A stretch of 64,000 bases of DNA from HO2-45-11b sp964450915. Its GTDB lineage: Bacteria; Patescibacteriota; Andersenbacteria; UBA10190. A program made the translations under genes and the position numbers. The notes below the pieces were generated by a model. It saw only the letters and a list, made by a program, of their open reading frames with translations. It was not told the origin of the DNA and made no database searches. The stretch lies in the NCBI GenBank assembly GCA_964450915.1, contig CAYVFG010000002.1, positions 1 to 64,000 on the forward strand, in the 5' to 3' direction. Positions within the stretch are counted from its first letter, which is position 1; every line of letters begins with the position of its first letter. Below are positions 35,874-45,550 of the stretch, piece after piece.

Positions 35874-37174
35874 GCAGCTTCAACTATTTCGAATTGAGGA
35901 AGTGGAACGATAAATTTTCCGCCTGCGTTGAGGTATTCCGCTTCTCGTGATTTGAATTCAGGTAAGAAATGCCACGGTAATATAAGGAAATAGTCTGGCT
36001 TTGCTGCTCGCGCTTCTTCTTCTGAGATGATAGGAATAAGCGTGCCTACCGTTTTCTTGCCCCATTTATCAGGATTTCTCTCGGCGGCAGCCGTAATGAC
36101 GGTATGATCCAGTCCGAAGTATTGCAAAAGAGTGTTTCCTTTGGTGGATGCTCCATACACATATACCGTCTTTCCTTTTCCTGTTTCTTCCTTGATGAAT
36201 GATGTGACCTTTTCTTTAATATCTTGCACTCCTTGCGCAAAGTCGTTATAGGGCGCTAATGTATCAAGCTGCATTGTTTTTTCTTGATTGCGAAGAGCGC
36301 CTACGCGATCTGCCGCTCCTTCAAATGGTACGATATTCGTATTTTCCTTGTGCGTAATATAGGTACGATAGCTACCACCATTTACGTCGTTTAATTCTAC
36401 GTCGATAACTTTCAGCTCGTGGCGCTCTAAAAGATTTTCGAGCGATAGCAGGGAGTAATATTCTAAATGTTCATGGCAGATGTTATCGAAAATGTTATCG
36501 AGAAGCATGCTTGGTAAATATGCCATTTGAATGATCCACAATCCGTCTTTATCAAGGCATGCAGCAGCATCTGAGGTGAATTTGTTTGGATCCTCCAGAT
36601 CATAAAACATCGCAATACTGGTAATGACTTTTGCTTTTTTGTTATTTGATGCCTTTAAAAATGGTTCAGCAGAGAAAAAATCATTGATAACGGTAATATT
36701 CGGATCTTGCGCATAGGGCATGAGGTTCGTTGCAGGTTCAAATCCGATGCGCTTTAAATCTGGGGTTTCGTACGATTTTAATAACGTATTGTCGTTGCTG
36801 CCGGTGTCAATTACATAATCCCCAGTCTGGAGGTTGGCAAGCTGTGAAGCTTTTGTTGAAATATCCTTAAGGGCATCTTTCATGGTTTGATTAATTCCGG
36901 AGCGATACCAATAATTTCTGTACAGCGATCCTTGATCAGCAGTGTGTTTTAGTTGCAATAATCCGCATCCGCCTTCAGCAGCATTGCAAATAACAAGTTC
37001 CAATGGAGCACTCGCATTTTCTGTCATGGAGTCTACGAAATCTGAAATATATTGATTTCCTAACGAGAGCACGGGGGATAGGGAATCGCTATTGCATACT
37101 CGGCAATTCATTACGACACGTACAGGAGCCTGCTCGGATGTTTGTACATTCGTTTTGTTCTTTTGAGTAGCCAT
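35870..37174 (-). CDS. Sugar C-methyltransferase (zinc-binding, Methyltransf_13/14 architecture)
   Basis: 434 residues in three parts. An N-terminal zinc-binding region has CRVC (24-27) and a further pair at Cys63 and Cys70. A SAM domain follows, with VIDTGSNDNTLL (121-132), where the usual GSNDGT reads GSNDNT. The C-terminal domain has VYGASTKGNTLLQYFGLD, then AERNPDKWGK and PDYFLILPWHF. This is the layout of NDP-hexose 3-C-methyltransferases of the TylCIII/NovU type, enzymes that make branched deoxysugars. It stands alone between convergent and divergent neighbours. A branched methylated sugar in the surface glycan is the likely outcome, but the substrate is not shown. Confidence 0.88.
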   Translation of the reverse strand: MATQKNKTNVQTSEQAPVRVVMNCRVCNSDSLSPVLSLGNQYISDFVDSMTENASAPLELVICNAAEGGCGLLQLKHTADQGSLYRNYWYRSGINQTMKDALKDISTKASQLANLQTGDYVIDTGSNDNTLLKSYETPDLKRIGFEPATNLMPYAQDPNITVINDFFSAEPFLKASNNKKAKVITSIAMFYDLEDPNKFTSDAAACLDKDGLWIIQMAYLPSMLLDNIFDNICHEHLEYYSLLSLENLLERHELKVIDVELNDVNGGSYRTYITHKENTNIVPFEGAADRVGALRNQEKTMQLDTLAPYNDFAQGVQDIKEKVTSFIKEETGKGKTVYVYGASTKGNTLLQYFGLDHTVITAAAERNPDKWGKKTVGTLIPIISEEEARAAKPDYFLILPWHFLPEFKSREAEYLNAGGKFIVPLPQFEIVEAA

Positions 37175-37197
37175 TGTAATATTGCTTTTAGTATTCC
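37175..37197. promoter_or_regulatory. Short divergent intergenic region with weak promoter signals
   Basis: Twenty-three bases separate the two ATGs. TAATAT (plus strand, 37177-37182) and AATACT (minus strand, 37195-37190) each lie 15 nt before the gene they would serve, in near mirror arrangement. Neither is strong and there is no Shine-Dalgarno sequence. Confidence 0.3.
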
Positions 37198-37866
37198 ATG
37201 AATAATAAAACTGAGCAAATTTGGGACGATGTGTGGCAGACTGGCGCTTCTGGCAATTTTATAACGACCATGCGCAAGATATATAACACCATGCTTGGGA
37301 AGCTGGTATTGCCTCATGTATCCAGCGAAGGAAGAACGCTAGAGCTCGGATCCGGAACGGCCCAGCTTACACTTATGATTGCTCCGCATATCAAAGAAGC
37401 GGTAGGGCTTGATATTTCATCAGAAGGGCTTGCCATTGCGTCCCGAGAACGCGATCGGCTCGGCATTAAAAACGCTACGTTTGTAAAAGGGGATGTTCAA
37501 GACGTTCCGTTCAACCAAGAGTTTGATGTTGTGTGGAGCGCGGGATTAATTGAGCACTTTTTCGATCATGACATCGATATCGTTAGGCAACATATTAAGG
37601 CGGTAAAGCCGGGAGGAGTTGTGGTGATGAGCGTTCCGTACGCATATTCGCTCCATAGCCTGCATTATGCTCTCACTCGCCCAGCGCTTACTCGTCGTTT
37701 CTGGCCCTGGTCGCAGGAGCTGCATTTTCAAAAGTTTTATTCCAAACAAGATTTAATACATCTAGCAAAGCGGCTTGGATTGCCTTATAAAGTATATTTC
37801 TTGCGCCCCTGGATGCTAGGATTGCCATTGGGGATTATTGTGCTAGAGATTCGGAATACGAAATAA
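37198..37866 (+). CDS. Class I SAM-dependent methyltransferase
   Basis: 222 residues. Motif I is LELGSGTAQL (48-57), followed by GLDISSEGLAIA, FVKGDVQDVPF and a GLIEHFFDHD segment in the place of motif II, then VKPGGVVVMSVP. It is a Methyltransf_11/25-type enzyme of unknown acceptor. It opens a plus-strand run of eleven genes reaching to 50111. The next gene starts 46 nt downstream with its own -10 box, so it may be transcribed separately. Confidence 0.84.
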   Translation: MNNKTEQIWDDVWQTGASGNFITTMRKIYNTMLGKLVLPHVSSEGRTLELGSGTAQLTLMIAPHIKEAVGLDISSEGLAIASRERDRLGIKNATFVKGDVQDVPFNQEFDVVWSAGLIEHFFDHDIDIVRQHIKAVKPGGVVVMSVPYAYSLHSLHYALTRPALTRRFWPWSQELHFQKFYSKQDLIHLAKRLGLPYKVYFLRPWMLGLPLGIIVLEIRNTK

Positions 37867-37898
37867 GGGGTTTTATTGCTGTTTCTCAGAAAGCTCAG

Positions 37899-37904
37899 TA
37901 CAAT
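37899..37904 (+). promoter_or_regulatory. -10 box for the gene at 37913
   Basis: TACAAT lies 8 nt before ATG 37913. A TTGCTG 17 bp upstream (37876-37881) is a weak -35 candidate. Position implies a leaderless or nearly leaderless message. Confidence 0.45.
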
Positions 37905-37912
37905 CGCAGAAT

Positions 37913-38638
37913 ATGGATCAGTCTTCACGAAAGCCGAAAGTCATTGTTCTAGTGCCTTCGTATCGAGCCGGGAAGCATGTGGTGGAAACGTATAACAGAA
38001 TACCGAAAGAGGCTGTAGATGACATTATTATCGTAGATGATGCATCTCCCGATGATACGTTCGAATATGCAAAAACGTTGCCTGCAAAGGTATTTCGAAA
38101 TGAAACAAACAAAGGATACGGAGGAAATATGAAAGTGTGCCTGCAGAAAGGGCTTGATGCAGGAGGAGATATTTTTATTGAATTGCATGGAGACGGACAG
38201 TACGATGCAATGGATATTCCTCGAGCCGTTGCAGCTCTTCGTCCGACTGATGGCATGCTAATAGGAACTCGGGTAATTGCTTCGAATAAAGCGCTCCATA
38301 ATGGGATGCCGCTCATCAAGTACGCGATGAATAAAATATTAACGTTTATTGCAAACGTTTTATTGGGCAGTAATTTAACAGAGTTTCACTCCGGATTTCG
38401 CGTATATACTCGGAAGTTCTTAGAGACAGTCGATTTCGTCCATGATTCCGATGATCACTTGTTTAGCTTTGAAACAATCGTCCAGGCATTGAAAGCCGGC
38501 TTTACAGTGGCAGAAATTCCTGTTGTTTGCACGTACTATGACGGGGTAACCCAGATGGGTCTCCGCAAGGGGGTAAAATATACGCTCGAAATGCTCGGTA
38601 CGGTACTTCTTTTTTCGATTGGAGTCCGCAAGAATTGA
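37913..38638 (+). CDS. GT2 glycosyltransferase, DPM/DPG-synthase-like
   Basis: 241 residues. The GT-A fold starts at VIVLVPSYRAG, with VDDASPDDT (41-49) for nucleotide binding and ELHGDGQYD (90-98) where the usual DADGQHD metal motif lies; the first Asp is replaced by His. FHSGFRVYTRKF (about 160) matches the acceptor segment of this subfamily. No membrane helices follow, unlike GtrB/CsbB proteins, although the C-terminal end is mildly hydrophobic. It could transfer a hexose to a polyprenyl phosphate or directly to a glycan. Confidence 0.85.
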   Translation: MDQSSRKPKVIVLVPSYRAGKHVVETYNRIPKEAVDDIIIVDDASPDDTFEYAKTLPAKVFRNETNKGYGGNMKVCLQKGLDAGGDIFIELHGDGQYDAMDIPRAVAALRPTDGMLIGTRVIASNKALHNGMPLIKYAMNKILTFIANVLLGSNLTEFHSGFRVYTRKFLETVDFVHDSDDHLFSFETIVQALKAGFTVAEIPVVCTYYDGVTQMGLRKGVKYTLEMLGTVLLFSIGVRKN

Positions 38639-38657
38639 ATTACAATCCGCCCTTATA

Positions 38658-38663
38658 TATAAT
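38658..38663 (+). promoter_or_regulatory. Perfect TATAAT box before the gene at 38673
   Basis: TATAAT lies 9 nt before ATG 38673 in the 34 nt after the upstream stop. It supports ATG 38673 as the start rather than an upstream in-frame codon and implies a 2-3 nt leader at most. Confidence 0.5.
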
Positions 38664-38672
38664 TGTTCGCAT

Positions 38673-39602
38673 ATGCCAAGAAAGCTTCCCTATGCGAAAG
38701 CCGTCATTACTGGAAGCACCGGTTTCGTCGGAGAGCGTTTAATGCTCGAATTGGCCTCCCGCGGAATTGAAGTCCACGGGCTTGCACTGGGAAAAAATAA
38801 AAATCTTGCTAAGGTGCGGGGCATTCATATGCACATAGGAGATATTACGGATAAAAAATCGATGCAACGCTTTATGAGAAAAGTCCGTCCGGAAGCTGTG
38901 TTTCATCTTGCTGCATACGGCACGTTTGTGAACGAGCAAGATGTTCAAAGAATGATTGATGTAAACATTAAAGGTGCTTCCATTCTTCTGGAAACCAGCA
39001 GGGAAGTTGGCTGCAAGGCATTTATTAGCACAAGTTCCGCGAAAGTGTATGCTACAGGACGCACTCCTATAAAAGAACATCAAGAAATGTTCCCGTGGGA
39101 CAATTACGCTGTTACAAAGACTGGCGCGGAACTCTTCTGTAAGCTCTATTCCGAAAAACATTCCTTTCCCGTAACAACATTCCGACTATGTCCAGTGTAC
39201 GGGCCTGGGGACGATCTATCACGATTTATTCCTACTGCAATCGGGGCTGTGATCAATAGCACTCCGTTTACCTGTTCGGTTGGTAGTCTCGTGCGCAATT
39301 TTACATATATTGATGACGCTATCGAAGCATTTATTCAAGCATCAAGAAGAATGAAGGGCACATATGAAGTATTTAATATTGGGTATAAAAAGGCCCATTC
39401 GTTTAATGAAATTTTAAGTGCTATCCAAAAGGTTACAGGAAAAAAAATGGATATTATTGTTCCCCCGTCGAAGCAATTTGTTGATCATTCGTGGGTGCTC
39501 GATATGCAAAAAGCAGAAAAGGTATTGAAATGGAGGGGAAAAGTGTCGCTCATGGAAGGGATAGCTCGGACAGTTGGGTGGTATACTACGAAGGAACTAT
39601 GA
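38673..39602 (+). CDS. NAD-dependent epimerase/dehydratase
   Basis: 309 residues from ATG 38673. The Rossmann motif GSTGFVGE (14-21), the STSSAKVY catalytic Ser region and YAVTK (145-149) place it in the extended SDR family of nucleotide-sugar epimerases and dehydratases. FRLCPVYGPGDD is the typical substrate-loop start. The exact reaction is not clear. ATG of the next gene overlaps its TGA stop (ATGA, 39599-39602), so translation of the GT-C enzyme is coupled. By context it makes a precursor sugar. Confidence 0.85.
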   Translation: MPRKLPYAKAVITGSTGFVGERLMLELASRGIEVHGLALGKNKNLAKVRGIHMHIGDITDKKSMQRFMRKVRPEAVFHLAAYGTFVNEQDVQRMIDVNIKGASILLETSREVGCKAFISTSSAKVYATGRTPIKEHQEMFPWDNYAVTKTGAELFCKLYSEKHSFPVTTFRLCPVYGPGDDLSRFIPTAIGAVINSTPFTCSVGSLVRNFTYIDDAIEAFIQASRRMKGTYEVFNIGYKKAHSFNEILSAIQKVTGKKMDIIVPPSKQFVDHSWVLDMQKAEKVLKWRGKVSLMEGIARTVGWYTTKEL

Positions 39603-41173
39603 AATTATCTTCTTTCTTCGCGATGCTTACGCGGCCGCGGGTTATGTATATTCTTTTAGAAGCGTGCATCATCCTTTCGCTCGTTGGCGCCGTTGCAGGA
39701 GAAAGAACCATTATCGCCTCCCAGCGAAGAATTATGCCGGCAGGGGATGTATTTAATTTTCAAAGCATCGCACGAAATATCCGCTATTTTGATTATCCTA
39801 TCCACGAGAAACGACTTCCGGGATATCCTCTAACCCTCTTGATTGGTACAGAACTTGGCTTTGACCCAACGCTTACTGGAATTGCTGTAAGTATTATGGC
39901 TTCTGCAGGAACAACTGTAGTGCTGTACTTGCTTGGCAGATATTTTAAATGGCCTCGATTACCGCTGGCTGCCGTTCTTCTGCTCACAAGCGTAGCCCCG
40001 CAGCTAACTATTAACGGCGTGCGCCCGCTTGCGGACAGTTATTTTCTATTCTTGATTGTTCTATCGGTATATATGGTCACTGCTGCACGAGCAACAAAGG
40101 CGTGGGCTATTTGGACAGGACTTATCATCGCGCTGATGGTGTTTACACGATACGAAGGAGGCCCTACTGCAATACTGCTGCTATTGCTGCTCAGATTTAA
40201 GATGCCATGGCGCTTGGTTGGAATCGCTTCATTGCCGCTTCTGATTGCCGGGGTAGTATGGCTGCCGGTCTGGAGACACGTGAACGGTTCGTTGAGTGAG
40301 TTCGGGTACGCAAAAGATGCGAAGCAAAATGCAAGCATCGAAACCCTCCCGGCTGATTACATGAAGATCGTTGACAGCTCTGGATTTGGGAAAGCTTGGA
40401 CAATAGCTGACTTGTGGTCAAATGATAAACAAGTGCGTACGGAGGCAGGCCTGTTGTTTTCAGCTCCAGAATGGTGGCTAAGCGTGCTTGCAAGCTTCGG
40501 ATTTATTTGGATTATTATTTCTCTGCGGAAAAAAGCTGCCCCGCTTCTTGTTGCGTTCATTTTGTATCCTGTACTTCCAGCGTGGTGGTTTACCTATAGT
40601 AGGTACGTTGCCCCGATGACCGCCTTTTATTATTTTTGCATGGCTGCAGGAGTGGTTGGGGTATGGCAAATTGTGCTGTGGATATTAAAGCGGGCGGGTA
40701 ATCCTATAAAAGTTGCAACTGCTGTCTTGTTAGGATTTCTACTTATTCGTGCAGTGTTTGATGTTTCCCCCATTTTATACAAAGAGGCTGTTGCAAAGGG
40801 GCTCGAGAATAATGGAGTAGGATATTCTCTGTATACTGCGCTGCAATCTCTTCGCCATACTCCTGATCGAGTTGCTGTATCTTTCGATTATCTCATGGCC
40901 TCTATGATGTTCGGCAGCGTGGACAGCCCCAAAGGCGGACTCAACGAAGGACGAGGAGTGTATCTTTCCAACAAACCGGATGCCACTCCTGCCCAGTTAG
41001 CACAATATTTACATGATAAGAAGATAAACATCCTGGTTGATAACGGAGAAAAAGAAGTAGCCCCCGTTGCTGAATATTTGAAAACTCACAACGAGATTGA
41101 TCATACGCAAACGTTTACCTGGCCGAGACAAGATAAAAAAATCGACACAACATATCTTTATTACCTTAAATAA
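39599..41173 (+). CDS. GT-C membrane glycosyltransferase (KRLPGYPL type)
   Basis: 524 residues from ATG 39599, which overlaps the previous stop by 4 bp; the frame is open further upstream, but that stretch lies inside the epimerase gene. After one N-terminal membrane segment come GDVFNF (49-54) and KRLPGYPL (71-78), the pair of motifs also found in the enzyme at 3855 (GGDPYNY, KRLPGYPL). It lacks that protein's N-terminal beta domain. About ten membrane segments follow, then a short soluble tail. Acceptor and donor are unknown. Confidence 0.82.
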   Translation: MKLSSFFAMLTRPRVMYILLEACIILSLVGAVAGERTIIASQRRIMPAGDVFNFQSIARNIRYFDYPIHEKRLPGYPLTLLIGTELGFDPTLTGIAVSIMASAGTTVVLYLLGRYFKWPRLPLAAVLLLTSVAPQLTINGVRPLADSYFLFLIVLSVYMVTAARATKAWAIWTGLIIALMVFTRYEGGPTAILLLLLLRFKMPWRLVGIASLPLLIAGVVWLPVWRHVNGSLSEFGYAKDAKQNASIETLPADYMKIVDSSGFGKAWTIADLWSNDKQVRTEAGLLFSAPEWWLSVLASFGFIWIIISLRKKAAPLLVAFILYPVLPAWWFTYSRYVAPMTAFYYFCMAAGVVGVWQIVLWILKRAGNPIKVATAVLLGFLLIRAVFDVSPILYKEAVAKGLENNGVGYSLYTALQSLRHTPDRVAVSFDYLMASMMFGSVDSPKGGLNEGRGVYLSNKPDATPAQLAQYLHDKKINILVDNGEKEVAPVAEYLKTHNEIDHTQTFTWPRQDKKIDTTYLYYLK

Positions 41174-41182
41174 TCACATTCT

Positions 41183-41968
41183 ATGTACAGTGGGGAGCGC
41201 ATATTGCCGGAAAAAGTATTTAACGTTACATATCAACAGAGTCTTGTAGCATATGAATTTGCAGCAAAGTATTGTGAAGGCAAGACAGTGTTAGATGTTG
41301 CATCTGGGGAAGGATACGGAACATCGGTACTCGGAAAGAGCGCTTCTCGCGCAGTGGGGCTTGATTATAACAAGGCAGCTATCGATGAGGCTCGAAAAAA
41401 CTATGCTACTGACACCGTTTCATTCGTTCAAGGCGACCTTCTCAATGCGCCAAGCGTGCTGAACGGGGAATTGTTCGACGTAGTGTGCTGTTTCCAGACA
41501 ATTGAGCATGTGTATAATCACGATGATTTTCTCAAATCGCTGATGGCTGTAACAAAACCGGGAGGATTAATCCTGGTAAGCACGCCTAATACAAATATGT
41601 TTCATAGCTTCAACCCCTATCACGTTCATGAAGTGGATGATGCGGAGATGAGAGATTTATTTGCTCGACATTTCAAAGAATCTACATTATATGGAGTGTT
41701 TGGAGATGAAAGTATTCTGCGGTACAGAACGGGGAAGCAAAAAATTTCCGATCTTATTCTTAGAATTGATTTCTTGAAAGCGCGCGATTGGATGCCAAAA
41801 CCGCTGCTTAGGGCAGTGTATGCATTCGTATCACTTTTCTTGATTAAAAAAATAAGTTTCTGGAAGCACTCGAAAGAAGTGATGCGAGTAACTACGAAAA
41901 ACTTTCGCGTAAGCGAAGAGGATATTGAACATAGTCTTGATTTTATTGCCGTTGCAAAGAATATATGA
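41183..41968 (+). CDS. Class I SAM-dependent methyltransferase
   Basis: 261 residues starting MYSGERILPE, the opening seen in a group of Methyltransf_23/31 enzymes that work in glycan clusters. Motif I VLDVASGEGYGT is at 36-47. CCFQTIEHV gives the motif II/III region and KPGGLILVSTPN motif IV. A short hydrophobic patch lies at about 205-220. It starts 9 nt after one GT-C gene and its stop overlaps the ATG of the next (41965), firmly within the operon. The methylated sugar is unknown. Confidence 0.86.
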   Translation: MYSGERILPEKVFNVTYQQSLVAYEFAAKYCEGKTVLDVASGEGYGTSVLGKSASRAVGLDYNKAAIDEARKNYATDTVSFVQGDLLNAPSVLNGELFDVVCCFQTIEHVYNHDDFLKSLMAVTKPGGLILVSTPNTNMFHSFNPYHVHEVDDAEMRDLFARHFKESTLYGVFGDESILRYRTGKQKISDLILRIDFLKARDWMPKPLLRAVYAFVSLFLIKKISFWKHSKEVMRVTTKNFRVSEEDIEHSLDFIAVAKNI

Positions 41969-43533
41969 GTGAAAAGCGTGTCGTATGGATGCTGCTGATA
42001 GCCGCTATTTTTTTGCCAAGACTAATCGGTGCTGACTATTTTTTTATTCAAGACGAACAGCCATGGATTGACCGCTCTCAGACGTACTGGAATGCGTTGT
42101 CCTCGGGAGATTTTGTAGGGGCTGTTCAATACCCGCTATCAAATCATCCCGCAATTTCTCTCATGACCGTAGTGGGGCCGGTAATGAATCTGTACGGCAC
42201 GTACCATGGCCTTCAGGGAACGTATGCCGATTGGCCCGTTGATGATAAGCGGGAAGCTGCAGTATGGGCGCGATACGCATGGGGTATTGCATGCAGTATT
42301 GCGCTGCTTGCTCTCGTAAGAGTCGTAGCCAGTATGCAATTATTTAAAAACTCGAGATGGGCAGCAGGGCTCGTTGTTGTGCTATTCGGGTTGGAGCCGT
42401 GGATATTAGGAATTTCTCGCACGGTAAGTGTTGACGTTTTAATGAGTATAGGGGTGGTTGGCATGCTCGTATCTGCCGTTGTTGCTTTCGAGCGCAAAAA
42501 TAGATTATGGGTTTGCATATCCGGCGCTTGGTTTGCATTAGCTTTTATTTCAAAATCGCCCGCGTTAATTACTGCGCCCATTGCGTTATTGCTCGCCAGC
42601 TTTGTTCCAGGTTTTTCAATGCGCGAAATGGGAAAACGCTCAATAGCATGGATAGGAAGTGCGTATTTTTCAATGATTATTTTATGGCCCCCTTTTCTCT
42701 TTCATCCAATACAGCGGCTTATTGACGTGCTTGCGCGCGCAGAACTTCATTCTACGGTTCAGGAAGTTTATTACTGGCCAGGGGTTCATCCTCCGTTATT
42801 TATTTTCACCCTATCTGCATTCGCAACGATTGGATGTTTGCTATATATCTGGAATCGTCTGGCGGAAGTAAAGCAAACAGGTTGGAATTTTTTTGCATTA
42901 GACATCGTATTATTGGCAGGTGTGTGGCATGGCCTCGTACTGCTGTACTTGCATGGCGATCAGGCTCGAAAAAATTTACCAGTACTAGCATTGCTTGCGT
43001 TTATTGGAGCAATAGGCTGGGTATGGGTATTGCAACGGCGCAGAGTTGCAAAACCATTCATAGTAATAGGGCTCATCATCTTGCAAGGCATATTTATGTG
43101 GCCATATTTTCCGCATGTCATAAGTTCATATAACATTCTTTTCCCCTCAGTGGGCGGGAAGAGACTATTAGTTGACGTAGGTAATAGCTCCCGCCTTATT
43201 GCTGATTATATTAATAGCAGCAATCCTAAAGAAGTATTTGCGATACCGATGGATAGCTTAGTTGTTCCTTATTTGGATAGCAACAAGAGGGATGCAATAC
43301 GCGGGTTTCCCTCAGAGGGCTACCTGAAAAATCTTGATCCTGCGGTAACAAAGATTATTATACCGATGAGTTTTCCTGCTCGAGTCAATTTTGATCCTAC
43401 TACCAAGAATATTTTAAAAGATTTGGCTTCGTATAAGCCTGAAAAGACACTCTTTATTCGAGATATACCGATGTTTTATGTATACACGCTTCATCCAATA
43501 GAATATACTTTACAGCATGAAACAGGCATATAG
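41965..43533 (+). CDS. GT-C membrane glycosyltransferase
   Basis: 522 residues. FLPRLIGADYFFIQ leads into DEQPWIDRS (30-38) and SNHPAISL (59-66), which align by position with the ADEKNW and HPGVTT motifs of the GWGEGLD family at 10005. The C-terminal half does not carry GWGEGLD, so it is a diverged member. About eleven hydrophobic segments and a soluble tail of about 130 residues follow. It overlaps the methyltransferase before it by 4 bp and the next gene by 17 bp, so all three are made from one message. Confidence 0.82.
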   Translation: MSEKRVVWMLLIAAIFLPRLIGADYFFIQDEQPWIDRSQTYWNALSSGDFVGAVQYPLSNHPAISLMTVVGPVMNLYGTYHGLQGTYADWPVDDKREAAVWARYAWGIACSIALLALVRVVASMQLFKNSRWAAGLVVVLFGLEPWILGISRTVSVDVLMSIGVVGMLVSAVVAFERKNRLWVCISGAWFALAFISKSPALITAPIALLLASFVPGFSMREMGKRSIAWIGSAYFSMIILWPPFLFHPIQRLIDVLARAELHSTVQEVYYWPGVHPPLFIFTLSAFATIGCLLYIWNRLAEVKQTGWNFFALDIVLLAGVWHGLVLLYLHGDQARKNLPVLALLAFIGAIGWVWVLQRRRVAKPFIVIGLIILQGIFMWPYFPHVISSYNILFPSVGGKRLLVDVGNSSRLIADYINSSNPKEVFAIPMDSLVVPYLDSNKRDAIRGFPSEGYLKNLDPAVTKIIIPMSFPARVNFDPTTKNILKDLASYKPEKTLFIRDIPMFYVYTLHPIEYTLQHETGI

Positions 43534-45550
43534 AGACCATGTTTTTGCAATCCTATTATTTGGATTGCTTATTGTATGTATGACAATGCCGGTCGTACTT
43601 CATATGACCACCGCTGTGGCGGGAATTGGCGGAGATCCATGGCAGACCATGTGGCGTTTTACGGAAAAGGGGCAACAGGGGTTTGGTGGTTTTATGGGCG
43701 ACGTATTAGGCAAGGGTGATCCGCAATTAGTTAATCTTTCCGTATGGCCGTGGATGCCAATTCATGCAGTGCTCGGAGAACCTACTGGATACAATACGAT
43801 ATTTCTTCTAAATTTCTTGCTTTCTGGATATGCAATGGCTTTGCTCGTTAGCATGCTTGTAAAAAAGCCTATTTTTTCTCCCGCACCCATTATGGCGGGG
43901 ATTGCATACATGTTTGCGCCATATCATATTGCCCACAGTCTGGGGCATTTCGGGGCTATGCAATTGCAATGGGTTCCATTTATTCTTGCCGCAACGCTTT
44001 CTTACATGAGAAATAAGAACATATGGAAAGTTGTATTAGTAAGTATGTTAGTAGTCCTTCAGGCGTGGGAAGAACACCATTACGCCCTTTGGCTTGCGGT
44101 ATTTGCGCTGATTGCGGCAGTGGTATATTGGCCAGCGCTCCGGGAAGCCTTCTCCGGCCAAGCACGGACGAAATCGCTAGTCAGCAGTATTGTTTTTATG
44201 GCGATCATACTCCTGGGAGTTGTTATTCCGAATATTCCCACGGTAAAGCTTGCAGACTCGGATTCTTCCGCGCTAGCACTTGGCATCGATCAAACGACAA
44301 GATTTTCCGCAGACGTATTCGCCTTTATTACTCCGGCGCCGTTTCAGCCAATTTGGGGAGGCGTGTTTAATAATTTGTTTGGCCAATACTTTACAGGGAA
44401 CACGGCAGAGTCCGTACAATATATTGGTATCGGCATATTAATTGCCGTTCTCTTTTTCAGGAAACATATTCCGCTATTGCAAAAACGGCTATGGTTTTGG
44501 ACGCTTATTATGTTTGGAATCATTTCACTGGGGCCGGTACTTCACGTATTCGGACATGTAACTGCTATTTTGTTGCCATATGCGCTCTTGGCAAAATTGC
44601 CCGTATTTTCTGCAATCCGAACAATTTCTCGTGCCGGGGCCTTCGTTACTATCGCCAGCTGCGTATTGTTCGGATGGGTAGTTGCCACGAACTACCATAG
44701 GCTGCGAACGTCATATATTATCAGCGGATTTTTGTTATTAGACTTTTTATTCATTCCGTTTCCGATGCAATCCGCTGTGTTGTCTCCGGCATATAGCATG
44801 CTTGCATCTGTTCCGGGCAGCAACATCGTTGAAATACCCGCGGCGACCAACTATGTAGCGGCATCGCGATCGCTGTATGGCGAGACAATCGATCATAAGC
44901 AGGCAATCGGAAATATTGCCCTTGAACGCGGACAAAGTCAGGATGCATTTAATCTTGCAAAATCAGTGCCTGCTATTCGTCAACTACTATACCTGCGAAC
45001 AACGGAGCTAGAACAAGACAGGCCCGAGTTCTTTACGCAAGACTTAAGAGAAACACTCCCGGATGCCATGACATGGCTTGATGCCTCTGCGATTTTGCTG
45101 CATACGGATTCCATTTCTCCCTCACAAAAAAATGCTGTGGAAAGATTTCTCGATGATCAAAATATATTTTCCAAAACATCATTCGGAGATGCTGACGTAT
45201 ATATCCGCAATACACATACAAGCAGAAATACAGACGGCGTATTCTTGGTTCGCGGCGATGGGTTTGAAAATGTCGGCTATGATCCTAAGCGCCTTGCTAC
45301 ATTTGCGGAAGTGCCTCGTGAGGCAACGGTTACTCTGGTGAACATAACAAACAAGCCCGTGCGAGTCGAGTTGTCATACAGCACGCCGAGCGAATCGCAA
45401 GATTCTCTCATCCTTCGAGATAATCACGGGGACATTCTTGATAAAGCCAATATTACCGTTCAGCCCGGGCAAATGAATGTAATATTTAAAAATACCGGGA
45501 ACGCAAAGGCTATTATAGCGAACCCAGTGATGATCGTTACGGCTTTATGA
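43517..45550 (+). CDS. Multi-pass GT-C/YfhO-like membrane protein
   Basis: 677 residues. GGDPWQTMW (38-46) forms the acidic loop after the first membrane segment. A YfhO-like organisation follows: about 12 helices, then an extracytoplasmic region with a terminal beta domain (RVELSYSTPSE to MNVIFKN). The LPxWNP motif of the true YfhO proteins is missing; VNLSVWPWMPIHAV stands in its place. I rank it as a distant relative. It overlaps the GT-C gene upstream by 17 bp and the GT4 gene downstream by 4 bp. Confidence 0.78.
   Translation: MKQAYRDHVFAILLFGLLIVCMTMPVVLHMTTAVAGIGGDPWQTMWRFTEKGQQGFGGFMGDVLGKGDPQLVNLSVWPWMPIHAVLGEPTGYNTIFLLNFLLSGYAMALLVSMLVKKPIFSPAPIMAGIAYMFAPYHIAHSLGHFGAMQLQWVPFILAATLSYMRNKNIWKVVLVSMLVVLQAWEEHHYALWLAVFALIAAVVYWPALREAFSGQARTKSLVSSIVFMAIILLGVVIPNIPTVKLADSDSSALALGIDQTTRFSADVFAFITPAPFQPIWGGVFNNLFGQYFTGNTAESVQYIGIGILIAVLFFRKHIPLLQKRLWFWTLIMFGIISLGPVLHVFGHVTAILLPYALLAKLPVFSAIRTISRAGAFVTIASCVLFGWVVATNYHRLRTSYIISGFLLLDFLFIPFPMQSAVLSPAYSMLASVPGSNIVEIPAATNYVAASRSLYGETIDHKQAIGNIALERGQSQDAFNLAKSVPAIRQLLYLRTTELEQDRPEFFTQDLRETLPDAMTWLDASAILLHTDSISPSQKNAVERFLDDQNIFSKTSFGDADVYIRNTHTSRNTDGVFLVRGDGFENVGYDPKRLATFAEVPREATVTLVNITNKPVRVELSYSTPSESQDSLILRDNHGDILDKANITVQPGQMNVIFKNTGNAKAIIANPVMIVTAL

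Noticed and set aside
39491..39598. Longer N-terminus for the 39599 GT-C protein
   Set aside because: The extra 36 residues lie inside the epimerase gene and are not hydrophobic; ATGA at 39599-39602 is the natural coupled start.
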